In this document: positions 10,919-22,160 of the stretch, piece after piece
Numbering within the stretch: the first letter of the stretch is position 1
Layout of the letters: the number at the start of each line of letters is the position of its first letter
Origin: Chlorops oryzae
Taxonomy: Eukaryota; Arthropoda; Insecta; Diptera; Chloropidae
Assembly: GCA_020466095.1 (NCBI GenBank)
Contig: CM035809.1
Coordinates: 27,467,063 to 27,531,062, forward strand
Length of the DNA stretch: 64,000 bases
Reading direction: 5' to 3'
Notes under the pieces: generated by a model
What the model was told of the DNA's origin: nothing
Database searches by the model: none
What the model saw: the letters and a program-made list of their open reading frames with translations, nothing else
Program-made: the position numbers and the translations under genes

Positions 10919-11224
10919 TCAGCAGTCGGTTGTTGGTGAGGTTAGTGATTGCGATTCACATCGTGGAGCACCTACGCATTTTGTGGCTTGACCCATTGCT
11001 TCCCCGTTACAATATTTCATGGGAACTGTGTAAACTGTGTCATGCAATTTGCATTGCATATCTTGGAAATCACACCAATTTTTTCTAAGGACACACCATG
11101 ATCCTGGTGTTTTAACACAAACTGGACCAGTTTGGGCGCAATATTGACTTTTAGAACACCACATACTGCAATGGCAAGAAGCAACGCAGAATAGCAAAAT
11201 TCCCAAAAAGATGATCAATTTCAT
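10919..11224 (-). CDS. Small secreted cysteine-rich protein, 101 aa, single exon
   Basis: The start is the ATG at 11224-11222 in a good fly context (GTCAAAATGAAA); an upstream in-frame ATG at 11239 has a poorer context and would put a charged leader before the signal sequence. Residues 1-19 (MKLIIFLGILLFCVASCHC) form a signal peptide. The mature part has about ten cysteines, with Trp in WCSK, SWC and NWC motifs, suggesting up to five disulfides in a compact extracellular domain. I do not recognise the family: it is not an obvious Kazal, Kunitz, defensin or TIL domain. Intronless, TATA-driven small secreted genes in flies are often expressed in gut, salivary gland or male accessory gland, but the tissue here is unknown. 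The frame is intact, bracketed by core promoter and poly(A) signal, and is probably a real gene. Confidence 0.85.
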   Translation of the reverse strand: MKLIIFLGILLFCVASCHCSMWCSKSQYCAQTGPVCVKTPGSWCVLRKNWCDFQDMQCKLHDTVYTVPMKYCNGEAMGQATKCVGAPRCESQSLTSPTTDC

Positions 11225-11248
11225 TTTGACGGAGTGCACTTAATTCAC

Positions 11249-11286
11249 AACTGAGGAAGACTAGCTCAATGTTGGGCCCTTATATA
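11249..11286 (-). promoter_or_regulatory. Core promoter of the small secreted-protein gene
   Basis: On the minus strand TATATAAG (11286-11279) precedes a consensus initiator TCAGTT (11254-11249) by about 32-34 nt. Transcription would start at about 11252, leaving a 28-nt 5' UTR before the ATG at 11224. Spacing and motifs fit a focused fly promoter. Confidence 0.8.
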
Positions 11287-11289
11287 CGA

Positions 11290-12140
11290 AAAATTTAACC
11301 TCTCTCTAAAGCCTGCAATCAGCGATACTACATAGTGATACCTTTTGCCAATGACTCTGCAAATGATAACACAATGCTACAGGGTTTCGATTTATTTTCT
11401 TCTAATGGTTATTTTATGTTATAGCTTAGGGCTCCCTCATTCTAAAAAGGTCATTGGTTTGATGGATTTAAGTAGCGTTTCTGAGATATGGCCCAAAATG
11501 TGATCAAAGTCAATTTTCTCTACTTTGCCCCATAATTCGGGCCATAACTCAATTAACTCAATATGAAAAAATAATTTTTTTTGTAGCATTGTGTAAATAG
11601 CTTTCTAAAAATTTCAATTGAATAAACATAGACTGCACATGTGCTTTCTCAGGTAAACAAATGAACAAAACGTAAACTCGTTGTTCATACATCTTATTTC
11701 TAATTAAAAGCTTTTTCAAAAATCAAGAAACTTCAAAAAATTGTTGACTTTTCCATTCCGTAGTCATATGGAAGAATAGCGTAAGTCGGTTTAGGCCAGG
11801 ATTGAGCTACCAATCTAATTCCAGACTCCGTCTCTATACGCAGTGGCGGCAGGAAATGCCGCCCCCTCCAACCGGTCTCAATACAAATACATTCATAAAA
11901 AATTGAAATATGATTTGGTGCCCGGGGCTGCTGCCCTCTTCGACCCACATCGCTAGCCTACTGTCTATACGGACTATTAATTTAGTTTTTTTTTAAACGG
12001 GGATTTGATTGCTACAGCATGTCTGATAGTCTCCAGCATAGACAGATTCTTAAAAATGCCTTTAGTCAGATAAGTCGCTCGAAAATTCATCTTTCGATTA
12101 TCAAAATTATCGAATGTCAAAATTATCGATAAACGAAACT
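11290..12140. other. Gene-free stretch
   Basis: Mostly AT-rich DNA upstream of the small gene. A 'ctactttgcccca' string at 11518 recurs at 10208, so part may be an old repeat. The 71-codon minus-strand frame (11733-11948) has no recognisable feature. Confidence 0.45.
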
Positions 12141-12141
12141 A

Positions 12142-12354
12142 TCGATGATCATGGTGATGGTGTGGTTGGTGATGATGATGGGGAGGTTGGTGATGATGAT
12201 GATGGTGATGATGATGGTGATGATGATGGTGATGATGATGGTGATGATGATGGTGATGATGATGATGTTGGTGATGGTGATGATGTTGGTGATGGTGATG
12301 ATGATGGTGATGATGATGGTGATTATGATGGTGATGATGATGGTGATGATGGTG

Positions 12355-12407
<53 letters not shown>

Positions 12408-13428
12408 GTTGGTGATGATGTTGGTGATGAGGTTGATGATGTTGATGGTGATGATGGTGATGATGATGGTGATGATGATGGTGATGATGATGGTGATGAT
12501 GATGGTGATGATGATGGTGATGATGATGGTGATGGTGATGATGATGATGGTGATGATGATGGTGATGATGATGGTGATGATGTTGGTGATGAGGTTGATG
12601 ATGTTGATGGTGATGATAGTGATGATGGTGATGATGATGGTGATGATGATGGTGATGATGATGGTGATGATGATGGTGATGATGATGGTGATGATGATGG
12701 TGATGATCTTGGTGATGAGGTTGATGATGTTGATGGTGATGATGATGGTGATGATGTTGGTGATGATGTTGGTGATGAGGTTGATGGTGATGATGTTGGT
12801 GATGAGGTTGATGATGTTGATGGTGATGTTGATGGTGATGATGGTGATGATGTTGGTGATGATGTTGGTGATGAGGTTGATGGTGATGATGTTGGTGATG
12901 AGGTTGATGATGTTGATGGTGATGATGGTGATGATGTTGGTGATGATGTTGGTGATGAGGTTGATGGTGATGATGTTGGTGATGAGGTTGATGATGTTGA
13001 TGGTGATGATGGTGATGATGTTGGTGATGATGTTGGTGATGAGGTTGGTGATGAGGTTGATGATGTTGATGGTGATGATGGTGATGATGTTTGTGATGAT
13101 GTTGGTGATGAGGTTGATGGTGATGATGTTGGTGATGAGGTTGATGATGTTGATGGTGATGATGGTGATGATGTTGGTGATGATGTTGGTGATGAGGTTG
13201 ATGGTGATGATGTTGGTGATGAGGTTGATGATGTTGATGGTGATGATGGTGATGTTGATGGTGATGATGGTGATGATGTTGGTGATTATGTTGGTGATGA
13301 GGTTGATGGTGATGATGTTGGTGATGAGGTTGATGATGATGATGATGATGATGGTGATGAGGTTGGTGATGGTGATTATGGTGGTGATGATGAAGGTGAT
13401 GATGACGGTCATGGTGATGATGATTATG
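12142..13428. repeat. 1.3-kb GAT/GGT minisatellite with higher-order structure
   Basis: Almost pure mixture of GAT, GGT, GTT and GAG triplets. The first half is mostly GATGATGGT; from about 12700 a higher-order unit of roughly 84 bp appears, marked by the recurring block gaggttgatgatgttgatgg. Open frames of more than 420 codons run through on both strands (Asp/Gly/Val, Met/Val/Leu, and Ile/Thr/Asn readings), simply because none of these triplets makes a stop in those frames. I do not call a protein. Confidence 0.95.
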
Positions 13429-13950
13429 ACTTACGCACGTTCTTGCTTCATCACGTCTCGAAAAATCGTCAGAAATTCTGCCAGTCTTAGGTGTCTCAGT
13501 TTACAAACCAATTGAGAATTATAGGCGTCATCAGGCGCGCAGCCAGGGGAGGGTTTTGGGGGTTTTTATTATTGCCCGTTTTTGCCAAGCTGTCCTCATA
13601 TGCTTTCAGGACGTGCTATACCAGCTCAGCTTTGTTTCCCACATTTTCCCAAAAATTGAGGCAACTCCATAACGAATGACCACGTTTGGAACAAGAACAT
13701 ATCCAGTTCGTTATATCCTGGCATGTAACCCAGAGTCCGCTTATCTCAATATCTTTCTATATCATTTCTATCTATTTAGGGCATCCACTTCTCTTATACC
13801 CACTACTCAAAAGGACCTCAGAGAGTAATAAAAATTCTTCTAATTTTCTCTTAATTGCTTTGCTCTGAATAACCTACATACCTACAAAGAAGCCTGTATG
13901 AAAAACATAATCATTTCTTTACTTTGAAACAAAAACAAAAAACTGCATCT
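13429..13950. other. Gene-free stretch
   Basis: Between the triplet array and a small candidate frame. The 62- and 60-codon frames here lack recognisable features. Nothing else seen. Confidence 0.4.
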
Positions 13951-13954
13951 TAAA

Positions 13955-14146
13955 ATGGAGTATGAAACCTTAAAGGAAAATTGCTCCTTTTTGTCGCTAA
14001 ACAATTCGTTCATTTTGGAAAAGAGATTTGAGAATGAAACATTGGAATGCAATTTCGCTTGCAACAAGCCATTTTGCTTGAAATGCCAAGAAAAATGCCA
14101 AGCGAAGAGACATGCGATAAAACATGCAATGCAACGCAATAAATAA
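13955..14146 (+). CDS. Candidate short ORF, 63 aa, cysteine- and lysine-rich C-terminus
   Basis: ATG in good context (CTTAAAATGGAG). The product ends with closely spaced Cys residues (CNFACNKPFCLKCQEKCQAKRH), a spacing that could bind a metal or could come from a decayed repeat rich in GCAA/TGCC motifs. No family recognised, no TATA box, no clear poly(A) signal except an AATAAA overlapping the stop codon (14139-14145). A 129-codon frame opens on the opposite strand over the same bases. This may be chance. Confidence 0.2.
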   Translation: MEYETLKENCSFLSLNNSFILEKRFENETLECNFACNKPFCLKCQEKCQAKRHAIKHAMQRNK

Positions 14147-15329
14147 ACGACGTCCCAGGCAGGCATTTCAGTCACATATGAATTTCTTATAACGACGCCC
14201 GAGGCGAGGGAGAGGGAGATGGAGAGGGAATTGTTGTCGTGTTTGTGTGTGATCCTTGTTCGTATGGACATAAAATTTGTATTGCAATTCTTTGGTGTCG
14301 CTCCTTTGAGTTTGATTTTTTAAACGATTTTCTCGGGAAGCGCATTGGATTGGAGCGCTTTTCTGTGGCAGTCAGTGCAAATAATGCAGTGATTCGTTTA
14401 AAAAGGACTCCAAGCTCTAAGGTAAGCAGGGATATGATAAAGCTTGAAAAATCCTGAATATTTATATTTTTTCTTTGTTTATAGTCCATTTTGCGGAGTA
14501 CCTAAAGTGAAGATAAAGCTTCAAATTGTTTCATATGCTCATTTCTTTGGGCTCTCTTTTCCTCCCTCTCTTTCTCAATCTCTTTCGCTCTGTCTCTCTC
14601 GTTCCCTTTGGCTTTCATTTTGTCTCTTCCATTTATAATGCTGTTCATATTATGAATTGTAGTTTAGGAAAGTTTTCGATTAACCTTTCAATTCCCAGCA
14701 GTGCCACCAGCAGGAAAACAGAGGTTTAATATATTTTTGGGCCATACGGCGATTTCTTTTTCGAAGTCCCATCAAATTTTCATTACCACAGCTGAGGTAT
14801 GTATGTATGTACGATACACTATTTTAGATTTTTTTTCTGTCATCCTGTCCTTATATGTATCTAATATGGTAAATAATAATAAATGTTACTGAAAATAATA
14901 TTTTCAAATTTTAATATTTTTCAAATTGGTCATTAATGGGTTAAATATTTTTTATATATATTTTTTCTCAATAATAAATCGTGCTATGTCATTTCAATGA
15001 AAAATAAGAGGTTAATTTGAATTGGCTTAGACATGGAAACTTAAGGGTTAATGAAAATAAAATGGGTTAAATATTTTTCAAAATATTTTTTTTTCAAATT
15101 GAATATTTTTGTTATCAACAAATTATTTGATCATTTTAGTGGAAAATAAGATCCGATTTTGTGTAAGCCTAGACATGGGCAATCAAGGGTTAAGGTTTTA
15201 ATTCGCCATTTATATTTAAATACACCTAATGCTATCCTGACCTAGTCGTCCAACTCCTTTTTGAAACTCAATTTATTATCCTTAAACATAAATAGGGGGC
15301 ATTCAAGGGTTAAAAAATATAGGTGAAAA
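14147..15329. other. Gene-free AT-rich stretch
   Basis: Contains a TC-rich tract (14560-14625), 'agggttaa'-type motifs between 14935 and 15310 that resemble the TTAACCC units elsewhere, and long A/T runs. No gene recognised. Confidence 0.5.
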
Positions 15330-15640
15330 AAATAGTTAATTTTTTGTTTTCTTTTTTGTGCAAAAATTTTCTTAGTGTACATTTTAAAATACATTTTCAA
15401 TATTCCTTGTTTTATTACGTCAAACTGGGAATACACTAAAAAAAAATTGTTAAAATTGTCTTTTTAGTTATGTGAAAAAATTTTTCTCAGTGTAAAATTA
15501 AAAAATTTTTATTTTTATTTTTTGTTATATAAGCAATCGGTCGACGTTTGTTTCATCTTCGTACCTTAATTAGTTTTTGAGATATAAAATTTTGAAAAAG
15601 GCTTATTAATCCCAAAAATCGTTCTTAAATCGGAATTTTT
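15330..15640. repeat. R-family mosaic repeat, copy 3 (short)
   Basis: Holds one full micro-element (15434-15492), the 'cgtcaaactgggaatacact' border, the 'gtttcatcttc.taccttaattag' block and the 'gagatataaaattttgaaaa' block, then stops abruptly at 'ggcttattaat'. It is a truncated copy of the family. Confidence 0.7.
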
Positions 15641-15949
15641 CGAAATAGTTCTGAGTGAAATTCGGAATTTTAGCTTATTTTAGGGAAAAAATTGCTGGGG
15701 AATATTCATTTAAAATAGAGCTGAATTGCTCTCTCCGATAAATTTTCTCAAAATAAGTGGCCTCCTAAATAAATGGCCTCCTTTCAATTTCTCTCAACTC
15801 AACGTCCCTCAAATTGATGCTCGCACCAAAATAAATAAAGTAAAAAAAATAATAAAAAATATAAAAAAATAAAAAACGCCCAATTTGAATTTTTTTTTTA
15901 GAACTCTGGAAACAATTCAAACGAACAATTTAAAATTAATTAAAGTCAA
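15641..15949. other. Gene-free AT-rich stretch
   Basis: A/T-rich DNA with AAATAA-type runs near 15830-15880. Nothing nameable. Confidence 0.45.
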
Positions 15950-15969
15950 CGAGCGGTGAGCGGCGGGCA

Positions 15970-16194
15970 CAGTTCGTGTTTATTTGATGCTTCAAATTTG
16001 TTTTGATTAAAATTGTCAAAATGGTGTGTGTGCAATTGAGAGGGCCATTGCGAAAGGGGCGCAAGGACTTCAGTTTGGGGCTATTGTTGTTGTTGTTTTC
16101 GGGTTTGAAACGATGGGCCCCCGACGCCAGACAGAACGGTGACGCGTAATTGCTCAAAGATACGGCGACGAATATTTGCGCGAACGCTGTAAAG
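15970..16194 (+). other. Possible non-coding first exon
   Basis: A GC-richer island in very AT-rich surroundings. It has an initiator-like CACAGTTC at 15968-15975 and a plausible donor AAAG|GTAATT at 16194/16195. There is no TATA box. The frame on the opposite strand has poly-Asn and no domain. The case rests on composition and one splice-site match, so it is weak. Confidence 0.2.
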
Positions 16195-16199
16195 GTAAT

Positions 16200-16784
16200 T
16201 AACGGATTTTAGTGTTTATTGAATTTATAATGGTCAGTGAGGTGTATTTTTTGCTTTTGTTCAACTCGGATAATTGTGAAATGCGGGCTTGACCTGAATT
16301 CTATGACGTTTTAATTGCATGTCCGGTGGTCGATGAGTGGATTGAAAAAATAAAATGGGAATAAAATTGTTGAAAGTAATATTTCAAAAATATTAATTTC
16401 GGTCAATTGGTGGGGTATTTGATGCAGTGTTGCTAGGTTGAGGGATTTTTTTGGTTTAATTTGCAATCAAAACCCACTTCAAATTCTTAAAAGGAATTTT
16501 TCATAACCATTTGTTTTCATACCAATTAGGGAAGGGATTGATTTCAAATAGAAGAGGAAAAAGTGGCGTCAAAATGCTGACAGCACTGATGGATTGGTGC
16601 TCGAAGGTCCTTTTTGTGTTACATAAGTATATGTACCTATATATGAATTGCGTCAAGTGGAGGGAGTTTCCGATTCAGAGTTGAGCCGTTACCAGGAGTC
16701 ACCAGTATTTTTTGGTTACTTATCCCTCGAATCTATAGAAAGATGATGAAGAATCGTAGAGCTTGAATTCCGTTTGATTCTTAG
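16200..16784. other. Gene-free stretch
   Basis: No repeats, promoters or frames that I can support. Confidence 0.4.
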
Positions 16785-17480
16785 ATAAAGGGTCTGGCGG
16801 GTTAAGCAAAGGCATGCGTCATCATGAAAGGAATTTTTAAATTTTGTTGATTTTTCAATAGTTGCCATCTAAAAACACTTTTTCTGTGGAGACTACTTTT
16901 TAGATTTTTATTTTGAAAGGTCCTTGAAATATCCTTGAAAATTATTTTTTGTTAAGGCTTTTTTTTTTAAATTTATATCTCAACAACCAATTGAGATAGA
17001 GAGACGATCTAAACAGATTCTGTCAGATACTAAAACAAGGAAGCTAAAATTTTTTTTTTAATTTTTACACTGAGAAAATTTTTTTCACAAAACTAAAAAG
17101 AAAATTTTGAATATTTTTTTCAGTGTTTCCCAGTTTCGCGCCACTCTACAAAATTCTTTTAAAAGATACCTCTAAGTATTTGCTTTTATTTAAAAACAAG
17201 TTTCATTCAAATTAAATGGCGCACCAGTGAGATATTCAAAAATTTACTCATACGGCATGTTTTAAAAAATTTAATATCTCCAGAAATAATTAAGATAAAA
17301 AGATGAAACAAACGGTGACTTATTTTTAATAAAACAAGGTATATTTTTAAACATTCAAAAGGTTTTACAAAAACTGAAATACACCGAAAAAAATAGTTAA
17401 ATTTTTGTTTTCTTTTTTGTGAACAATTTTTTCTCAGTGTAAAATTAAAAAATTTTTTGTTAGCTTCCTTGTTTTATTAC
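16785..17480 (+). repeat. R-family mosaic repeat, copy 4 (most readable)
   Basis: Forward order of blocks: tctggcgggttaagcaaagg, atgaaaggaattttt, the 'tttttcaatagttgccatc' block, 'ggagactactttttaga', 'tccttgaaatatcc', 'aattgagatagagagacg', 'attctgtcagatactaaaac', micro-element 17068-17125, 'cgcgccactctac', 'cgcaccagtgagatattc', 'aaattaagataaaaagatg'-type block, and micro-element 17382-17439. This copy can serve as the reference for the others. Confidence 0.78.
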
Positions 17481-17930
17481 TATATGCCCAGAATCATTAA
17501 GTGACTTATGGTTTTCTACCTAAAAATAGTCATATTTGAACTTTTCATTGAAAAAAAAAAGTTGTGGCATTAGAGGGTTAAAATGAGGGAAAATTCTCAA
17601 TCTGGCATCATTGAGTTAAGGAGCTAATCAATCAACACAAAATGATCTGCAAGACAAAATTATATAGAATTCCCTGCTCTACTTTTGGTCCTTCACAAAA
17701 AATATTAACAATGAAATCCATCAAAAATCTACTAACGGACCGTAAAAATCAACCAATGGACCGTAAAAAAGTCATTAAATTTCCCAAAAGTGATAAAATG
17801 AAAATGGAGGAAAAAAAGCGAACTAAAAAAGCACAATACAGCTTCATTAGAAAAAGATTTCGAAAAATTTCGAGTACCTGAGATATCCTTGGAGACCTCC
17901 CCCGGGCACCAAAGCATATTCATGCGGATT
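17481..17930. other. Gene-free stretch
   Basis: A lysine-rich 79-codon frame (17642-17881) starts with ATG but has no domain, and its base composition is that of the AT-rich surroundings. I do not call it. Confidence 0.4.
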
Positions 17931-18662
17931 CACCAACAACAACAACAACAACAACAATAACAACAGCAACGTTGAGCAAATCCGACATTTGAAGCCTCCT
18001 TCTATGCCTGCCTGCCAGCCTGTCTTGATGTTCACTTCCGGAAAGGACACAAATCATATTTCCACTTAGAGAAGCCCCTGCCGCCTGCCCGGCCGGCCCG
18101 GCCCGTTCACTCGAATGGCATTCCGAAATGGCAACAGTTGACAATTGTTTTCATTGTTGTTGCCGTTGCTGTTGCCCATTGTTACGCTTTTCTTGTACAA
18201 GTTGCTGATGTTTCTGATGATGTTGTTGTTGTTGCTGCTGTTGATGATGTTGTTGTTGCTGCTGTAGTTATTGCTGTTTTATTTGTTGCATATTTGCATA
18301 AATACACAGCGGGGCATTTCTTTCAAAAAGTTGAGTGCACCAACAACAACAACAAAACAACAACAATCAAGAACAATAATAAGACCAACAGCAACAGCAG
18401 CAGTAACAACAGAAATGGCAGCACAGCCGTGTTATGAACTGAAGTGGCGTCATGTGGCACGATGTCAGCCTCCTATTATTTTTTTTCTTTTTTTTTTATG
18501 TGCTCCAACATTCCGATCTGTACTGAACACGAATGCACGGTACATCAGGCATTGTAGCAGCCGACAACAAGTGCTGCTGAGAATTACGAGATAAATGTTG
18601 TTCCCATTGTTGTTGCTGTTGCTGCTGCTGCTGCTGCTGCTGCTGATGCTGCTGCTGCCGCT
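17931..18662. repeat. Opa-like CAA/CAG tracts in alternating orientation
   Basis: CAA/CAG tract at 17931-17970, TTG/CTG-rich tract at 18141-18290, CAA/CAG tract at 18338-18416 and TTG/TGC tract at 18596-18662. Neighbouring tracts are on opposite strands, so long hairpins are possible. Between them (17990-18130) is a GC-richer stretch. Frames with poly-Asn, poly-Ser or poly-Val are translations of these tracts. Confidence 0.8.
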
Positions 18663-19296
18663 CATGTACTAGTATGACAAATCTTTGCTGTTGTCGGTGT
18701 TTTTATTTCCGCTACTGAACTAATCCGACACTTACTGCAAAGTGTTGTAGCATCGAGTAAGCCGGATGAATAGGTTTTTCATATGTACATATCTAGGAGA
18801 GAATATGAGCGAAAGCAAAAAAAAAAAAAAAAAAAATGGTAATAAAAATAAAAAGAAATAATCCGAACTTAAGGAAGCTCTCGATGAGCTATTCAGGTGA
18901 AGAGGCCTAACGTGAAAAGCTTCAAAAGGGAAATCATTGGAAATTTCTTATGAGCATTTTTTGAGCTCTATTGTGACTGATGAGTCCCAGATGAAAATCG
19001 TTACGTTGTTTTCTTTGTTGAAGGGGTTCAATTAGATAAAAAAATCAGATGAAAAATAGAATAGAATCAGGAAGGAACTTAAAAGAAGATTCAGTTATTT
19101 TAGCAAAAGTAATTTTTTGAAATTTTTGAGCATCTTTTAGGCGATAGGAAATATTTTAATGCGACGCCTAAAAGTATGAACCTACAATAATTATTTAACT
19201 TTTCAGAATCTGTTCATTGAAGAATAGAAATATATCTATGTTAATTTATAAATTCCTGTAGCAAAGAATTTCAAAGTTGTGCCGTTTTTGTTCTAG
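18663..19296. other. Gene-free stretch
   Basis: A 19-nt poly(A) run at about 18817 and AT-rich sequence. Nothing nameable. Confidence 0.45.
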
Positions 19297-19870
19297 CCTT
19301 AACCCCTTTTAGCCTGTCGTGCACAATTAACACACTTTCGACCAACAATAGTTAATTTTTAAAATAATTTTATGCCTTGATTTCCTTACCTATTCAAACC
19401 TTAACCCTTTCATACCGGCCATGCACAATTAACCCATTTTGGACCGACGAAAAAAAATTTCAACATGTTCTGTGTATTCAAATTCTATTCAAACCTTAAC
19501 CCTTTCAGACCAGCCGGGCAGAATTAACCCATTTTTGACCGACGAAAAAAATTTCCTTTTGTTTTGTGAATTTAAAGCCTATTCAAACCTTAACCCTTTC
19601 AGACCGGCCGTGCACAATTAACCTATTTTTGAACGACGAAAACAAATTCCATTTGTTTTGTGAATTTAAGGCTTTTTCAAACCTTAACCCTTTCATACCG
19701 GCCGGGCACAATTAACCCATTTTTGACCGACGTCAACAAATTTCCATTTGTTTTGTGAATTTCAGACTTATTAAATCTTTAACCCTTTCAGACTTGCCAT
19801 GCAAAATTAACCCATTTTTGACCAACAATATTGAATTTCTATTAATTTTTTTCTTTCAAAGTAAAAGTGG
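19297..19870. repeat. Six-unit tandem array, ~95-bp unit
   Basis: Units start near 19297, 19399, 19494, 19588, 19682 and 19777 (spacing 94-102 bp). Core: ccttaaccctttcagaccgg, then gcacaattaacccatttttg, accgacgaaa, and a tttgttttgtgaattt spacer. The first and last units are the most diverged, as expected for unequal exchange within an array. Each unit has two TTAACCC motifs. Confidence 0.92.
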
Positions 19871-21140
19871 GTTAACGACATAAATTATTCTTCAACAGTC
19901 AAACCTATTAAAGTAAAATTTTACGAACCTAAAATCTACTCTTATCGCTTTTCGATATAAGAAACTACTCGTACTTACGCCATCTCTGGCCGAGGGTTTG
20001 CACTATTTTTTCAATTTTGACCCATAATCGGGAAAAAAATCTACAGTCTACATCATGTAAAAACGAAAAACAAGGTCTCAAAGTGTTAATTATACAAATT
20101 TTTTCTCTAATATTTAATTGGACACCTTAAGGTGCTGATTTAAAGATTTTGTTGTTATTTTATTGATAAATAACCAAAGGGTCGTGCCAATTACAGGAAG
20201 GAATTTTTAAATTATTTTATTAAATATTTTTTAAAGATCTTATCAAAACTCTTTTCAGTGTATTCCAGTTTTCGCGCCACTTTCTGCTTAGCTTTTAAAA
20301 TGCCTTCGACTAAAAGGAAAATAAAAAGTTGAAAATTCTCTTTGAAACTAAAATCGACAGGCGTCAAATAAATAAATAAAAAATATTACATATTAATCCT
20401 TTAAAAGTTATATTGGAGCTATTGAAACTTAAAAAGGTCTTTGGATTTTTCATAAAACATTTTAAAAAAATTCTAAAATTCATTGAAAAGAGTTCTACAA
20501 TTGATCTCCCATTACTCTATATGATGAAAAGATATTTAATTTCCCTACTCTACTTAACCGATTTCTGCAAAATCAACTCATTTTTGTAAAACAAAATTCA
20601 TTCATATTGAAAATATGTTCCTGAAGGTCCTTTCAACTACGCAATTCCACGTTCAATCAAACTTAATAAATACCTCACTTGAGCTGAAGCCTACTCTAAG
20701 CCATAGCCGAGCCGATAGTGCACACTGCAATTTCTTTCTCTGACTTATCGTCATTTGTTCTGCATAAAATAAAATCATGCTTTCAAACATTTACGAATTC
20801 ATTTTCTATTGCTTTAAATATTCGTAAAAGGAATACAAATTTCAATGAGAAAAAGAGAATGAGAGGAAGAGTTTTATTTTTTGGCAATATTCGAGCAATA
20901 TTTATATTTACACTGCATCCATAATATCTGTTTCAATTATTGATGCTTCGAAAGGCGAGTATCAAAAGCTTTAAAGTTAAAGCCGCCCGAAAGCCGGAAC
21001 AGTACGCAAGCACACTGAATGGTGCATTGGGCAGCTAAAGCTAGACATGCTAAATTCGGTTGTGATGTGTGCTTTCATTCAAAGTAAACATAAATGTTGA
21101 TTACTTGCATAAGTATGAGAGCGTTGTTTGCTTGTGCGCG
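19871..21140. other. Gene-free stretch
   Basis: A remnant of the R family ('ttttcagtgtattccagttttcgcgccactt', in pieces, near 20255-20285). Otherwise AT-rich with no supported gene. Confidence 0.45.
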
Positions 21141-21144
21141 CTTG

Positions 21145-21556
21145 TGTGTGTGTGTGTGTGTTTTAGTACATGTGCTAGTTTATAGCTTGAATATGTGCCA
21201 AATAGAACACATAAACATTAAAGCATATACATAGGATGAAGATGACCCAGGACGAAATATGTTACTTTGCTTTTGTGACGATTTCAACTTAAGTGGCACT
21301 GTATGTCATCGATGACATAGTCGATGAAGGGTTAATTTGGCTTGGAAGTTTTTCAAAATGAAAAAAAAATATCACTTACACCCAAATACATTTTATGATT
21401 ATTGGGGCAACAGAAAATATATAAATTCAACTCCTAGATGTATGCTTTTGATAATGTTTAGGCCTTTACCAATGGTTCATAGGCTCTAAAAAGATCCACA
21501 CGACTTCTAAAATCCTTCCTGAGGGTAATCTTAAATAGACAAAGTTAAAAAGAGGA
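21145..21556 (+). repeat. 412-bp direct repeat, copy 1
   Basis: From the (TG)n tract and ttttagtacatgtgctagtt to cttaaatagacaaagttaaa plus agagga, this matches 22161-22572 with a constant offset of 1016 bp; I see no difference by eye. It ends inside the left part of the hAT-like MITE whose full form is at 22419-22655, so the MITE was present before duplication and this copy is cut. Confidence 0.93.
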
Positions 21557-21691
21557 TCTTTTAGGAAGAGAGGAAGCTTATTTTGATCAAATTCGCATTA
21601 AAAATGTGAAAGTTATAAGTAATTAAGCAAAAATACACAAAAATTCATTTTATTTAAATTGCATTTTATTCGAAATGGCTCAAGTCCCCTT

Positions 21692-22156
21692 TTTATACCC
21701 AACACACTCTGTGTCGAGGGTATATTGCGTTTGTGTGTAACACCCAGAACCAGTCGAGATAGACCATACAAAATATATATAGAAATGACCAGCGTCACCA
21801 GGAGATTCGATTTAGCCATGTCCGTCTGTCTGTCTGTCCGCCTGTTTGTATACAGCTTTCTTATCGAAGGAGTTAAGCTATCGGGACAAAATTTGGTATG
21901 CGTGCTCACGGGGACATGAGTAAGAACAAGTTCGAGAATGGACCCGATCGGACCATTTTTAGGGGTACCTCCAGTACTAGGGTCTGTTACGAAAATCACA
22001 AAAACTGCTCTAAAATCGAAAATTTTCAAGATATTTTGATGAAATTTGATATTTGATCATATTTAAAGGCCAGTAGTATTATTTCCAAAAATTAAAAAAG
22101 TGGGCGTGGCAGAAGGGCGGTTTTCGAAAATTGTCTCGTACAACCGAAATTCATCA
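21692..22156 (+). mobile_element. mini-me/DINE-1-like (Helentron-class) element, copy 1
   Basis: Starts tttttatacccaacacac and gagggtatattgcg, then a (TA)n stretch, the conserved core ending in TCGATTTAGCCATG, and a (GTCY)n proto-microsatellite (gtccgtctgtctgtctgtcc) at 21820-21840. It continues through ctccagtactagggtctgtt to an aagtgggcgtggc block. These are the hallmarks of mini-me/DINE-1 elements of Diptera. It lacks the 3' hairpin, so it is truncated where the second 412-bp repeat begins. The minus-strand frame over it is not a gene. Confidence 0.75.
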
Positions 22157-22160
22157 ATTG

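Noticed and set aside
12114..13490. 458-codon Asp/Gly/Val-rich frame (and 429- and 456-codon frames in other readings)
   Set aside because: Made wholly of GAT/GGT-type triplets that give no stops in several frames; no flanking domain, promoter or splice signals.
14187..14489. 100-codon minus-strand frame
   Set aside because: Ends in a PSPSPSPS run from a GGGAGA-type repeat and has no recognisable domain.
21613..22029. 138-codon minus-strand frame
   Set aside because: Runs over the mini-me-like repeat; poly-ThrAsp segment is the (GTCY)n tract.
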